From Thalassotalea_B piscium_A (lineage in GTDB: Bacteria; Pseudomonadota; Gammaproteobacteria; Enterobacterales; Alteromonadaceae), in the NCBI GenBank assembly GCA_049347715.1, contig CP186339.1, forward strand, positions 2,976,001 through 3,040,000: a stretch of DNA of 64,000 nt, read 5' to 3'. This document shows positions 1-9,030 of the stretch, piece after piece (positions within the stretch are counted from its first letter, which is position 1; the number at the start of each line of letters is the position of its first letter). The notes under the pieces were generated by a model that was given only the letters and a program-made list of their open reading frames with translations, was not told the origin of the DNA and did no database searches. The position numbers and the translations under genes were made by a program.

Positions 1-34
1 TAATTATAACAAGATGCTCTGTTATTAAACGATT

Positions 35-187
35 ATGACCTTAATGCCTTATCTTATAGCTATTGGATCATTTAGTTTTCCTGTTTTAAATCAACTAGGT
101 ATTAATCACCAAATAGGTTTAGCAATATCAAAAATAACTTTTGTTTTAATGACTATTACTGTACTTTCAAATCACTTTACGGTGTAA
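35..187 (+). CDS. Possible small hydrophobic protein (50 aa)
   Basis: An open frame starts at ATG 35, just after an in-frame stop at 26-28, and ends at TAA 185. The predicted peptide (begins MTLMPYLIAIGSF) is hydrophobic along most of its length, consistent with one or two membrane segments. I do not recognise it. No convincing Shine-Dalgarno sequence precedes it, and it could equally be the C-terminal remnant of a longer membrane protein that began left of the window. Low confidence. Confidence 0.25.
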   Translation: MTLMPYLIAIGSFSFPVLNQLGINHQIGLAISKITFVLMTITVLSNHFTV

Positions 188-290
188 GTAATAAAAGAAC
201 ACAACACAGATAGCTGTTTGATTGTTCAATAATTTAGCCAACAATTTCACTAGCTTTTGTAAGTTATATGCTAAGAAAAAAGGAATCTAA

Positions 291-716
291 ATGTTTAAAG
301 ACATAAGTATCAAAGGAATAGCTGTCGGTTCTCTTACCGTTATTTCCACCTCTGTTGTGCTTTTTATGCTAATGCCCCTGCTTTTTTGGGACTTAATCAA
401 GACAGGTAAGTCAGATGTATTAATCACATCATTTTGGCCACAGGTATACACATTAGGAGTTATATTAATTTCGGGAGTATTTGGCCTTTATATAGGGACA
501 GTTGTGGCAAATATAGCAAGGTGGATCAACTCTATGGGCATTATTATTATCTCACTATTAATTACCTATATTATTAATCAGCCTGTATCCGAATTTGCAA
601 GTGAACCAACCTTATTGTTTGCTATTTCAAACTATATAGCATGTGCTTTATCATTGTTGTTAGGTCATTTTTTATCTAAAAAGTATATAAATAAATTAAA
701 ACCTGCTCTGAATTAG
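291..716 (+). CDS. Hypothetical inner-membrane protein, 4 predicted TM segments
   Basis: The 141-residue product has four hydrophobic stretches, at about residues 9-34, 49-73, 77-97 and 105-128, so it is a small polytopic inner-membrane protein ending in a basic tail (KKYINKLKPALN). The start is supported by AAGGAAT six bases upstream of ATG 291. I see no catalytic or binding motif and do not recognise the family. It stands alone: the next gene is on the opposite strand, separated by a hairpin terminator. Real gene likely; function unknown. Confidence 0.6.
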   Translation: MFKDISIKGIAVGSLTVISTSVVLFMLMPLLFWDLIKTGKSDVLITSFWPQVYTLGVILISGVFGLYIGTVVANIARWINSMGIIIISLLITYIINQPVSEFASEPTLLFAISNYIACALSLLLGHFLSKKYINKLKPALN

Positions 717-821
717 TTATCGAAGATACAAGAATATAGTGGCGTTTAGGCTATTGAATATCAGTTAATGATGAACTTGCAGTAATGGGGATAAATAAAT
801 TAAAACAGAAAGGTAAAAATA

Positions 822-849
822 AAAATGGGAGACTAATGTCTCCCATTTT
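822..849. terminator. Bidirectional rho-independent terminator
   Basis: A perfect 12-bp stem (AAAATGGGAGAC / GTCTCCCATTTT) around a TAAT loop has A/T runs on both sides. It lies between the 3' ends of the convergent genes at 291-716 (+) and 867-1565 (-) and can serve both. Confidence 0.85.
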
Positions 850-866
850 ATTTCATACTATTAGGC

Positions 867-1565
867 TTAAAAGCGTCCTGTTAAACCAAATAAAAATCCA
901 TCATCACTATTTTCTAATGAAACATACTCAAGACGAGCTGAAATAGTTGGAGTAAAAAAGTGTTGTGCACGAACTGAACCGTTAATACCTTCTTCTGTAG
1001 AAAGGCTTAACCCTACACTTGATTGAGCAGTCCAAAAGTAGTCTGCTGCAGCAGTAAAATCGTTATCAAAATTAAGGTAAGAAACTTCTACGTTAACAAA
1101 TCTGCCATTACTTAATGTAGCAATGTACTTAGTATTTAATGCTAAAGAATCAGAAAAATCTTCATCTGCACCTGAAACTGACACCATCCAGTTTTTATCA
1201 AGAAAATAACCAATTTCACCAACAAATCCGGTATCACTATCTCCACCATCAACGTCGAAATAAGTCACATCTAAACCAACAAAAAGGTCATTGCGGTAAA
1301 AATCACCACCTAATACTAACTCAGAGGCATCGCCATCAAAATCAGTATAGCTAAGACTAGCACTAGTGTTTCTGCCCATAAATGCAGCTTCTGACCATGC
1401 TGTATTATTTGTAGTAACGTTGTTAAGGTAATATGTACCTTCAAGTTTAATGGTATCAAAGCTATCAACACTAAAATAATCTAGATCTATTTGAGTATTG
1501 TAGTCATTAGCTATAGCAGCTGAAGAAAGTAAAGATAAACCTAAAAGTACTGCACGTGTTTTCAT
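867..1565 (-). CDS. Putative outer-membrane beta-barrel (porin-like) protein
   Basis: The 232-residue protein starts with a clear signal peptide (MKTRAVLLGLSLLSSAAIA, cleavage near residue 19). The rest is made of alternating polar/hydrophobic strands rich in Tyr, Phe, Asp and Asn, and it ends in Phe (LTGRF). This is the C-terminal signature recognised by the BAM complex for outer-membrane barrels. The size suggests a barrel of about 10-12 strands. A clean ATG follows an A/T-rich leader with AAGGAT just upstream. Marine Alteromonadales often carry such small putative porins; the substrate cannot be told from sequence. The gene is monocistronic, with the shared terminator at its 3' end. Confidence 0.7.
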   Translation of the reverse strand: MKTRAVLLGLSLLSSAAIANDYNTQIDLDYFSVDSFDTIKLEGTYYLNNVTTNNTAWSEAAFMGRNTSASLSYTDFDGDASELVLGGDFYRNDLFVGLDVTYFDVDGGDSDTGFVGEIGYFLDKNWMVSVSGADEDFSDSLALNTKYIATLSNGRFVNVEVSYLNFDNDFTAAADYFWTAQSSVGLSLSTEEGINGSVRAQHFFTPTISARLEYVSLENSDDGFLFGLTGRF

Positions 1566-2059
1566 TATATAAATCCTTTATATGTTAGGTAAATTCCCAA
1601 GAGAATGTTTGGAAATAAATGGATAATGCACACAGATTAATAGTACAAATATAAAGTACTATGTAGTGCCGAAAACCCATTTCGCGCGCACTATACTTAC
1701 CATCTAAAAAGAAAACAAGTTTTAATTAACTTTTAATGCATTGAAATAATTAAAATAAATTTATACTTTATTATGCCATGAATACAGTAGCCGCCAAATT
1801 GCCTGAATCACTGTTTATCAATAAGACTTCATGTTTGTACTTATTAACATCCGCTTTAATAGCCTTTTTTGAATAGTAAAATAGTCAATAAATTGCGAGG
1901 AAACTTATCCATAAAATACATGTGCAATTAATAACAATGCCAAAACATCTTTGCTCTATTGATTAAATACATTAGTGATCGATAAGGTATAAACTTTGTT
2001 ATTTCTATAAAAGATGATTCATCAGATTTTGCAAACTCTGATATACTAGCTAAGAATTT
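1566..2059. other. Intergenic region between divergent porin-like gene and dbpA
   Basis: About 500 bp, very A+T-rich, between the divergent starts of the porin-like gene and dbpA. It presumably holds both promoters. I see no RNA gene, no strong inverted repeat and no credible open frame. Confidence 0.4.
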
Positions 2060-2082
2060 ATGACCAGTATTTGGATAACACT

Positions 2083-3468
2083 TTGAGCACGACTAATTTT
2101 TCTTCACTACCTTTACAAAAAGCCTTATTAGACAATATTGATAGCATTGGCTATCAAGATATGACGCCGATCCAGGCGCAAAGTTTGCCGGCTATATTGC
2201 AAAACAAAGACATTATTGCTCAAGGGAAAACAGGCTCAGGAAAAACCGTCGCATTTGGTTTAGGCTTACTAAATAAACTTGATGTAAAACGTTTTTGTAT
2301 CCAGTCTTTAGTGCTTTGTCCTACGCGAGAATTAGCCGACCAAGTTGCTAAAGAAATCCGAAAACTGGCACGTACCATTCATAATATTAAAGTTCTCACT
2401 TTATGTGGTGGCTTACCTATGGGACCACAAATCGGTTCATTGCTTCATGGCGCGCATATTATTGTGGGTACCCCAGGGAGAATTGAAGATCATCTAAAGA
2501 AAAATCGTCTCGATTTATCAAACGTTAACTTATTAGTGTTAGATGAAGCGGATCGCATGTTAGAAATGGGTTTTCAACCATCGTTAGACACTGTGTTAGA
2601 ACATATTCCCGCTAATCGCCAAACCTTATTGTTTAGTGCTACTTTTCCTGACCAAATTCAAGAGATTGCCAAAAAAATTACACTTGACCCTGTAATGGCA
2701 AAAGTAGAAGCAGCGCATGATCAAAGTGTTATTGCTCAGCATTTTTATTCTGTCCCTTTCAATCAACGTATTGATGCCATGCATATGTTTCTACAAAACC
2801 AGCAACCTGAGTCTTGTGTTATTTTTTGCAATATGAAAAAAGATACCCAAGAAGTCACTGATAAATTACAAGCATTAGGCTTTGACGCCCTCTGTTTAAA
2901 TGGTGACCTAGAACAAAGAGATCGCGAACAAATGCTGGTGTGTTTCACCAATAAAAGTGCAAATATTTTAGTCGCTACCGATGTAGCCGCACGTGGTCTT
3001 GATATTGAAGCGCTTGATTTAGTAATTAATTATCAACTTTCACACGATCCTGAAATTCATGTTCATCGTGTTGGTCGTACGGGGCGCGCAGGTAGTAAAG
3101 GTATGGCAGTTAGCTTTTTTGATGAAAAAGACGGTAATAAATTAGTTGCATTAGAAGACTACACCAAACAAACAATTGTTGAAGAAGAGCTCCCAACATC
3201 ACAACTTAATTTTGATACACCACGTAAGGCGACAATGGTAACCATTAGAATTGACGCTGGTAAAAAACAAAAAGTACGTGCTGGTGATATTCTAGGAGCC
3301 CTAACTGGAAACAACGGTATTAATGGTAAATCTGTGGGTAAGATCAACCTTTTTGATTTATACGCTTATGTTGCAGTAGAAAAATCAGCACTTAAATTAG
3401 CATTAAAAAAATTAACCGAAGGTCAAATTAAAGGCCGTAATTTCCGAGCATGGCAAGTTAAATTATAG
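2083..3468 (+). CDS. dbpA: ATP-dependent RNA helicase DbpA
   Basis: DEAD-box helicase acting in large ribosomal subunit assembly. DbpA is targeted to hairpin 92 of 23S rRNA by a C-terminal RNA-binding domain. All helicase motifs are visible: Q-motif region ending MTPIQ, Walker A GKTGSGKT near residue 50, DEAD (LVLDEADRM), SAT (LLFSATFP) and motif VI HRVGRTGRAG. The last 70 residues (VTIRIDAGKKQKVRAGD... KIKGRNFRAW-like end) match the DbpA-specific domain, which separates it from RhlE, SrmB and CsdA. Length (about 461 aa) fits the family. The start is uncertain: TTG 2071 and TTG 2083 are both in frame; 2083 gives an N-terminus closer to E. coli DbpA and follows GGATAA. A terminator follows the stop. 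Confidence 0.93.
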   Translation: MSTTNFSSLPLQKALLDNIDSIGYQDMTPIQAQSLPAILQNKDIIAQGKTGSGKTVAFGLGLLNKLDVKRFCIQSLVLCPTRELADQVAKEIRKLARTIHNIKVLTLCGGLPMGPQIGSLLHGAHIIVGTPGRIEDHLKKNRLDLSNVNLLVLDEADRMLEMGFQPSLDTVLEHIPANRQTLLFSATFPDQIQEIAKKITLDPVMAKVEAAHDQSVIAQHFYSVPFNQRIDAMHMFLQNQQPESCVIFCNMKKDTQEVTDKLQALGFDALCLNGDLEQRDREQMLVCFTNKSANILVATDVAARGLDIEALDLVINYQLSHDPEIHVHRVGRTGRAGSKGMAVSFFDEKDGNKLVALEDYTKQTIVEEELPTSQLNFDTPRKATMVTIRIDAGKKQKVRAGDILGALTGNNGINGKSVGKINLFDLYAYVAVEKSALKLALKKLTEGQIKGRNFRAWQVKL

Positions 3469-3489
3469 CTCCACCTTACTCTTAAAAAT

Positions 3490-3514
3490 AAAAAGCACTG
3501 TAATAGTGCTTTTT
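3490..3514 (+). terminator. dbpA terminator
   Basis: Hairpin AAAAAGCACT / AGTGCTTTTT with a 5-base loop, ending in a T-rich tract, 20 bp after the dbpA stop. The symmetric A/T arms also allow it to end the opposing PEP-CTERM gene. Confidence 0.85.
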
Positions 3515-3546
3515 ATTTACATATAAATACGTCAAGAAAGTTCAGA

Positions 3547-4179
3547 TTATTTACTCAATCTTCGAGCCGCAAAACCCAGAAGACCAAAAGCTAACATCAC
3601 TACAGTTAAAGGCTCTGGCACATCTACAGGAGCAGGCGGAACTGAAGTATCTTCTTTAGTTATCAATTGATACGTTTGACTAAAGTTCATACCTGGCTGA
3701 AAACCAAACATTCTTAACCCCATGCTTGAAATTGAATTACCAGAAAATGTAGGGATAGAATAATCGGCTACACCATTACATGAGTAAATGTCTGCACTAC
3801 AGCTTTGTGAAACTAAAGTCAGCCCAGTTAAAATAGTTGGTGTATCCCAAACTAAATTAGAAAAATTAAATGTTAAATCTACACCTTGCCCAGTGCCGTT
3901 AAACATCACAGTAATGGTATCACTTGTTAAATCAAACCCCACGTTGCCAACAAACGTTTGTGGAAAACCAGATGATTCGAATACCAAAGAGCTGTTTTGA
4001 GTGAATTCTTGCCCTGCAATCACACTTTCAGTGCCTGACAAAGGAAAGTCATTTGAAGATATCGGATTTCCTACTGATGCATTAATTGTATAATCTACAT
4101 TTATTAAACCAGCAAACGCTGATGATATTAGTTGTAATGATAATAGTGATGTAATTGCTATTTTTGTTATTAATCTCAT
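3547..4179 (-). CDS. PEP-CTERM sorting-domain protein
   Basis: Exported protein of 210 residues with an N-terminal signal peptide (MRLITKIAITSLLSLQL..., cleavage near SSAFA) and a classic C-terminal PEP-CTERM tail: VPEP, a hydrophobic helix (LTVVMLAFGLLGFA) and a basic end (ARRLSK). Such tails are cut by exosortase in EPS-producing bacteria, releasing the protein to the surface or matrix. The middle is Ser/Thr/Asn-rich and beta-prone with two Cys (about residues 125-135) and no enzyme motif. The start is ATG 4179, because AAGGAA lies directly upstream; an in-frame ATG 15 bp earlier sits inside that Shine-Dalgarno region. No exosortase gene is in this window. Confidence 0.85.
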   Translation of the reverse strand: MRLITKIAITSLLSLQLISSAFAGLINVDYTINASVGNPISSNDFPLSGTESVIAGQEFTQNSSLVFESSGFPQTFVGNVGFDLTSDTITVMFNGTGQGVDLTFNFSNLVWDTPTILTGLTLVSQSCSADIYSCNGVADYSIPTFSGNSISSMGLRMFGFQPGMNFSQTYQLITKEDTSVPPAPVDVPEPLTVVMLAFGLLGFAARRLSK

Positions 4180-4452
4180 TCTACTTTCCTTCATTAATTA
4201 AGAAGTACTTGGTAGTTAAAGCAATAATTATTCCGAGAACATAACCCTCTGATAAATAATAAGTAATAAATAGGCGCCTTAGCCCAAATAAATAAGTTGT
4301 AAATTATTACGACACTTTAATTAACAATTTCTCCATTATAAATATTAAAGCATTTACTAAAATTATACTTTGAATATTTACTGCCTATTACTTCAATATC
4401 CGATATAATAGCCTGCTTTTATTTTATTCACTTTTTCAAACAGGTAACACGC

Positions 4453-6033
4453 ATGTCTGTACAACAGCAAGAAGTCGATTTACGTCGTACTTTCGCTATA
4501 ATTTCTCACCCTGATGCGGGTAAAACTACGATCACTGAAAAAGTGTTACTTTTTGGCCAAGCTTTACAAAAAGCAGGAACGGTAAAAGGTAAAAAATCTG
4601 GTCAACATGCAAAATCAGACTGGATGGAAATGGAAAAAGATCGTGGTATTTCTATTACGACCTCTGTAATGCAATTTCCTTATAATAACTGTTTAGTGAA
4701 TTTGCTAGATACTCCCGGCCATGAAGATTTTTCTGAAGATACTTACCGTACTTTAACTGCTGTAGATTCTTGTTTAATGGTTATCGATACCGCTAAAGGT
4801 GTAGAAGCCCGTACGATTAAACTAATGGAAGTCACACGCTTACGTGACACCCCTATTATTACTTTCATGAATAAAATGGATCGCGATGTACGTGACCCTA
4901 TGGAAGTTATGGATGAAGTGGAAGACATTCTTAAAATTAAATGCTCTCCCATTACTTGGCCAATTGGTATGGGAAAAGAATTTAAAGGCGTTTATAACAT
5001 CCTCACTGATGAAACATTTCTATATCATTCAGGACAAGGCCATACTATTCAAGAAAGACGTATTATTAAAGGGTTAGACAATCCTGAACTTGATAAAGCC
5101 ATTGGCAACTATGCAGAAGATTTGCGTGAAGAAATGGAATTAGTAGTCGGCGCTTCGCATGAGTTTAACTTAGACGAATTTTTAAAAGGCGAACTAACGC
5201 CAGTATATTTTGGTACAGCTTTAGGTAACTTTGGTGTAGACCATATGCTTGATGGCCTAACTAAATGGGCACCGAAGCCTTTACCAAGAATCACTGATAC
5301 CCGAACGGTTCTCGCAGAAGAAGAAAAGTTTTCAGGCTTTGTATTTAAAATTCAAGCCAATATGGATCCCAAGCATCGCGATAGAATTGCTTTTATGCGT
5401 ATTTGTTCAGGCAAATACGACAAAGGCATGAAAATGCGTCAAGTTCGTATCAATAAAGATGTAAAAATCGCTGATGCTGTAACATTCATGGCGGGTGACC
5501 GCTCTAATGTAGAACAAGCATATGCTGGTGATATTATTGGTTTACACAATCACGGAAGTATACAAATTGGCGACACATTTACTGAAGGTGAAATGATGAA
5601 GTTCAGTGGTATTCCTAACTTCGCACCAGAAATGTTCAGACGCATTCGCCTACGAGATCCTTTAAAAGCCAAACAATTACAAAAAGGCCTTATTCAATTA
5701 TCTGAAGAAGGTGCAGTACAAGTATTTCGTCCATTAAACAACAATGACATGATTGTGGGTGCCGTTGGTGTACTACAATTTGAAGTAGTCGTGCATCGTT
5801 TAAAAAATGAATATAACGTTGACGCCATTTATGAACCTATTAGTGTGGCAACAGCCCGTTGGGTAACTTGTGACGATGTCAAAATATTAGAAGAATTTAA
5901 AAGAAAAGCCAGTGATAACCTTGCCCTTGATGGTGGTGATAACTTAACGTATGTCGCCCCCACTATGGTGAATTTAAACTTAGCGCAAGAACGTTATCCT
6001 AAAGTTGAATTTTTAAAAACGCGAGAGCACTAA
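4453..6033 (+). CDS. prfC: Peptide chain release factor 3 (RF3)
   Basis: Translational GTPase that recycles RF1/RF2 from the ribosome after peptide release. At 526 aa it has the expected length. GTPase motifs are present: P-loop HPDAGKTT (residues 19-26), G3 DTPGHEDF and G4 NKMD (about 141-144). The segment KSGQHAKSDWMEMEKDRGISI is the RF3-type switch I region. The remainder covers the beta-barrel domain II and RF3 C-terminal domain. Start ATG 4453 is preceded by AGGTAA. It is followed by argS on the same strand after about 100 bp; whether they are co-transcribed is unclear. Confidence 0.97.
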   Translation: MSVQQQEVDLRRTFAIISHPDAGKTTITEKVLLFGQALQKAGTVKGKKSGQHAKSDWMEMEKDRGISITTSVMQFPYNNCLVNLLDTPGHEDFSEDTYRTLTAVDSCLMVIDTAKGVEARTIKLMEVTRLRDTPIITFMNKMDRDVRDPMEVMDEVEDILKIKCSPITWPIGMGKEFKGVYNILTDETFLYHSGQGHTIQERRIIKGLDNPELDKAIGNYAEDLREEMELVVGASHEFNLDEFLKGELTPVYFGTALGNFGVDHMLDGLTKWAPKPLPRITDTRTVLAEEEKFSGFVFKIQANMDPKHRDRIAFMRICSGKYDKGMKMRQVRINKDVKIADAVTFMAGDRSNVEQAYAGDIIGLHNHGSIQIGDTFTEGEMMKFSGIPNFAPEMFRRIRLRDPLKAKQLQKGLIQLSEEGAVQVFRPLNNNDMIVGAVGVLQFEVVVHRLKNEYNVDAIYEPISVATARWVTCDDVKILEEFKRKASDNLALDGGDNLTYVAPTMVNLNLAQERYPKVEFLKTREH

Positions 6034-6130
6034 TTCGCGTTATTTTCATCTTTTATCTGCATGATCATTGCTGTGCACAAAGAACAATTACTTAGCCGAT
6101 AGGTTATAAGACTTAAAAAGAATAAACATT

Positions 6131-7882
6131 ATGAATATTAAACAACTACTGAGTGAAAAAGTATTAGCGGCTATGGTTGCTGCAGGACTACCTGAAGACA
6201 CAAACCCTGCAGTAAGTATTTCTAATCGCGCTAATTTTGGTGACTATCAAGCAAATGGTGTGATGGGGGCTGCAAAAAAATTAAAAACAAACCCTCGTGA
6301 ATTAGCCACTAAAGTACTTGAACACTTAGACCTTGATGGAATTGCTGAAACAGTAGAATTGGCTGGCCCAGGCTTTATCAATATTCATTTAGACAAAGCA
6401 TGGCTTGCTCAACAACTCATTGCCATTTACCAAGATAAACATATAGGTGTTAATCAACGTGGCACTTTACCTAATGATCAAGTCCAAACTGTTGTTGTTG
6501 ATTATTCTGCACCAAATTTAGCAAAAGAAATGCATGTTGGACACCTACGTTCAACTATTATTGGCGATGCCGTTGTTCGTGCCTTAGAGTTTCGTGGTGA
6601 TAAGGTTATCCGCCAAAATCATATGGGTGATTGGGGCACACAGTTTGGTATGTTATTGGCGCATTTAAATGACAAGCTACAAGCGAATGAAGTTGCTGAA
6701 ACGGCATTAGCTGATTTAGAAAATTTCTACCGTGAAGCAAAAGTACGTTTTGACAATGAAGACGGTTTTGCTGATCGAGCTCGTGATTACGTTGTTAAAT
6801 TACAAGGCGGCGATCCTGATTGTGCTAAGTTATGGCAACAATTTATCGATATTTCAATTGCTCATAGTGAAGACATTTACAAAAAACTCAACGTGACTTT
6901 AACACGTGATGACATTATGGGTGAAAGTGCTTACAACCCTGACTTACCTGTTGTTATTGATGAATTAATGGCAAAAGGCATAGCGGTTGAAGATCAAGGC
7001 GCTAAAGTTGTTTTTATTGAAGAAATGGCAAATAAAGATGGCGAGCCTTCAGTATTTATCGTACAAAAATCTGGCGGTGGCTACTTATATGCAACAACTG
7101 ATTTGTCTGCATGCCGCTATCGTAGCAATACGCTGCACGCTGACCGCATTGTAATCTTTACTGATGCACGCCAAGCCTTACACTTTAAGCAAGTAGAAGT
7201 GGTTGCACGTAAAGCAGGCTTTCTCCCTGAGCATGTAGGTTATGATCACTGTCCCTTTGGTATGATGATGGGAGATGATGGTAAACCATTTAAAACACGT
7301 TCTGGCGGTACCATTAAACTTGCTGAATTATTAGATGAAGCGATTGTCAGAGCAAAAGAAGTTATCAGTGAGAAAAACCCTGATTATGACCAAGCCACAT
7401 TAACGGAAATTGCTCGTAAAGTGGGTATTGGTGCAGTGAAATTTGCTGATTTATCTAAAAACCGTACCAGCGATTACATTTTCAGTTGGAAAACGATGCT
7501 AAGTTTTGATGGCGCAACCGCCCCTTACTTACAATATGCTTATTCACGTATTCAAAGTATTTTCACTAAAGCTGAATTTAATAGTGATGACAGCCATTTA
7601 ATAACGATTATTGAGCCTCAAGAAAAAGCACTAGCATTAAAACTTTTACAATTAGAAGATGTAATTGATGCGGTTGTCAGTGACTGTACGCCGAATTTAC
7701 TGTGTAATTATTTATACGAACTTGCCAGTATGTATATGAGCTTTTATGAAGCATGTCCGATATTAAAAGAAGGTGTTTCACCTGAAATTAAGCAATCACG
7801 TCTCGCCTTATGTCACTTAATTAGTAAAACGCTTAAGCAAGGATTAGATATTTTAGGTATTGATGTTATGGAACGTATGTAA
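6131..7882 (+). CDS. argS: Arginine-tRNA ligase
   Basis: Class I aminoacyl-tRNA synthetase of 583 residues charging tRNA-Arg. The N-terminal Add-1 domain (about 1-110) recognises the tRNA D-loop. The HIGH motif reads HVGH (135-138) within SAPNLAKEMHVGHLRST. As usual in ArgRS, the KMSKS motif is degenerate (KTRSGGTIKL). The C-terminal anticodon-binding helical domain ends in ...LDILGIDVMERM, the typical ArgRS ending with a terminal methionine. The HDOD gene begins 9 bp after the stop, so the two probably share a transcript. Confidence 0.97.
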   Translation: MNIKQLLSEKVLAAMVAAGLPEDTNPAVSISNRANFGDYQANGVMGAAKKLKTNPRELATKVLEHLDLDGIAETVELAGPGFINIHLDKAWLAQQLIAIYQDKHIGVNQRGTLPNDQVQTVVVDYSAPNLAKEMHVGHLRSTIIGDAVVRALEFRGDKVIRQNHMGDWGTQFGMLLAHLNDKLQANEVAETALADLENFYREAKVRFDNEDGFADRARDYVVKLQGGDPDCAKLWQQFIDISIAHSEDIYKKLNVTLTRDDIMGESAYNPDLPVVIDELMAKGIAVEDQGAKVVFIEEMANKDGEPSVFIVQKSGGGYLYATTDLSACRYRSNTLHADRIVIFTDARQALHFKQVEVVARKAGFLPEHVGYDHCPFGMMMGDDGKPFKTRSGGTIKLAELLDEAIVRAKEVISEKNPDYDQATLTEIARKVGIGAVKFADLSKNRTSDYIFSWKTMLSFDGATAPYLQYAYSRIQSIFTKAEFNSDDSHLITIIEPQEKALALKLLQLEDVIDAVVSDCTPNLLCNYLYELASMYMSFYEACPILKEGVSPEIKQSRLALCHLISKTLKQGLDILGIDVMERM

Positions 7883-7890
7883 GGTCAATA

Positions 7891-9021
7891 ATGCGCATAC
7901 TAATAGTTGATAACGCTGAGTGTGCGTTAAGCCCTTTACAACAAGCCTTTAAAAATAAAGGTTGCCAAGTTGCTTATTTAAGCAATATTTTAATCGCAAT
8001 TAAAACGATTAAAAAATATAAATTTGAAGCCATTATCGTGATGGATACTTTAATTAAAAGCTCTGGGTATAAACTACTCAGCGCTTTGACACTTAAGTAT
8101 CCTCATTTTATACGCATTGGTGTCAATCAAACTAATAATCTGCAAGATGAGCTAAAAAAAGTTAGCCATTATCTTTATTCATTACCACTTCCTGTTGATG
8201 AAATCGTAACCAATTTATTAGAAATTGCAGGGCCACATCAAAAAATCACGAAAGAAGTGATTATCAAATCAGTGGCTAATATTAAAACCTTACCTAGTCC
8301 ACCCAAGGTTTTTCTGCAACTCAATGCAATGTTAGAAAACAATTCAACAGATTCACAAAAAATTGCCGATATTATTACCCAAGATCCTGCCCTAACCGCT
8401 AAAATATTACAAATTAGTAATAGCCCAAGTATGAATACAGGCAAGCCTTTAAATAATATTACCGATGCAATAACTAAAATGGGACTCGAAGCGTTAAGCT
8501 TTGTGGTAATGACCGCTGAATTGTTTGCTTATGAACCGAAGATCAAAGGGTTAAATATTGTAAAAGAACAATTGCATAGCTTAGCTGTAGCTAGATTTGC
8601 TGCATCTTTGGTAAAACCTCATTTAAAACAACAAACTATGCTAAGCGGGTTATTACATGACATTGGTAAACTCGTGCTATTAGCAATCGATGAGCAATTA
8701 ACCGAAACCTACTTCGATCACGCTTCACATAATAAAGATAATATCAGTATAGAACAAAAAGTCTTTGGTACAGACCATTGCCAAATAGGTGGTTACTTAT
8801 TGCATCGTTGGAATTTTCCTTATACATTAATTGCTGCTGTGCTCAATCACCACAGCCCAGAAAAATTACTTACTAACGAATTTAATGCAACCCAAGCCGT
8901 ATATTTAGCTAACTGTTTATTAAATGATCGTGAACCTCATGAGCAATTTATTGAACACTTTACCTTAGGCGTTACCCTAGACAAATTAAAAGTTAACGCT
9001 GAACGCTATAAAGTCACTTAA
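7891..9021 (+). CDS. HDOD-domain regulator with degenerate receiver-like N-terminus
   Basis: 376 residues. The first ~110 (MRILIVDNAECALSPLQQAF..., with IIVMDTLI at the phosphoacceptor strand) look like a CheY-type receiver domain but deviate from the consensus acidic cluster, so phosphorylation is doubtful. Residues ~130-330 form an HDOD domain, with typical blocks SPPKVFLQL, DPALTAKILQISNS and the partly kept HD-like LLHDIGKL. HDOD proteins are non-enzymatic or weakly enzymatic signalling adaptors linked to motility, virulence and c-di-GMP control in gammaproteobacteria. It sits between argS and a TatD gene with gaps of 8 and 9 bp, which suggests an operon. Start ATG 7891 has AAGGT upstream. 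Confidence 0.85.
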   Translation: MRILIVDNAECALSPLQQAFKNKGCQVAYLSNILIAIKTIKKYKFEAIIVMDTLIKSSGYKLLSALTLKYPHFIRIGVNQTNNLQDELKKVSHYLYSLPLPVDEIVTNLLEIAGPHQKITKEVIIKSVANIKTLPSPPKVFLQLNAMLENNSTDSQKIADIITQDPALTAKILQISNSPSMNTGKPLNNITDAITKMGLEALSFVVMTAELFAYEPKIKGLNIVKEQLHSLAVARFAASLVKPHLKQQTMLSGLLHDIGKLVLLAIDEQLTETYFDHASHNKDNISIEQKVFGTDHCQIGGYLLHRWNFPYTLIAAVLNHHSPEKLLTNEFNATQAVYLANCLLNDREPHEQFIEHFTLGVTLDKLKVNAERYKVT

Positions 9022-9030
9022 GGTATAAAA

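Noticed and set aside
1139..1354. Plus-strand ORF rich in Gln/His inside the porin-like gene
   Set aside because: Low-complexity antisense shadow of the Asp/Ser-rich barrel gene; no ribosome site and no domain.
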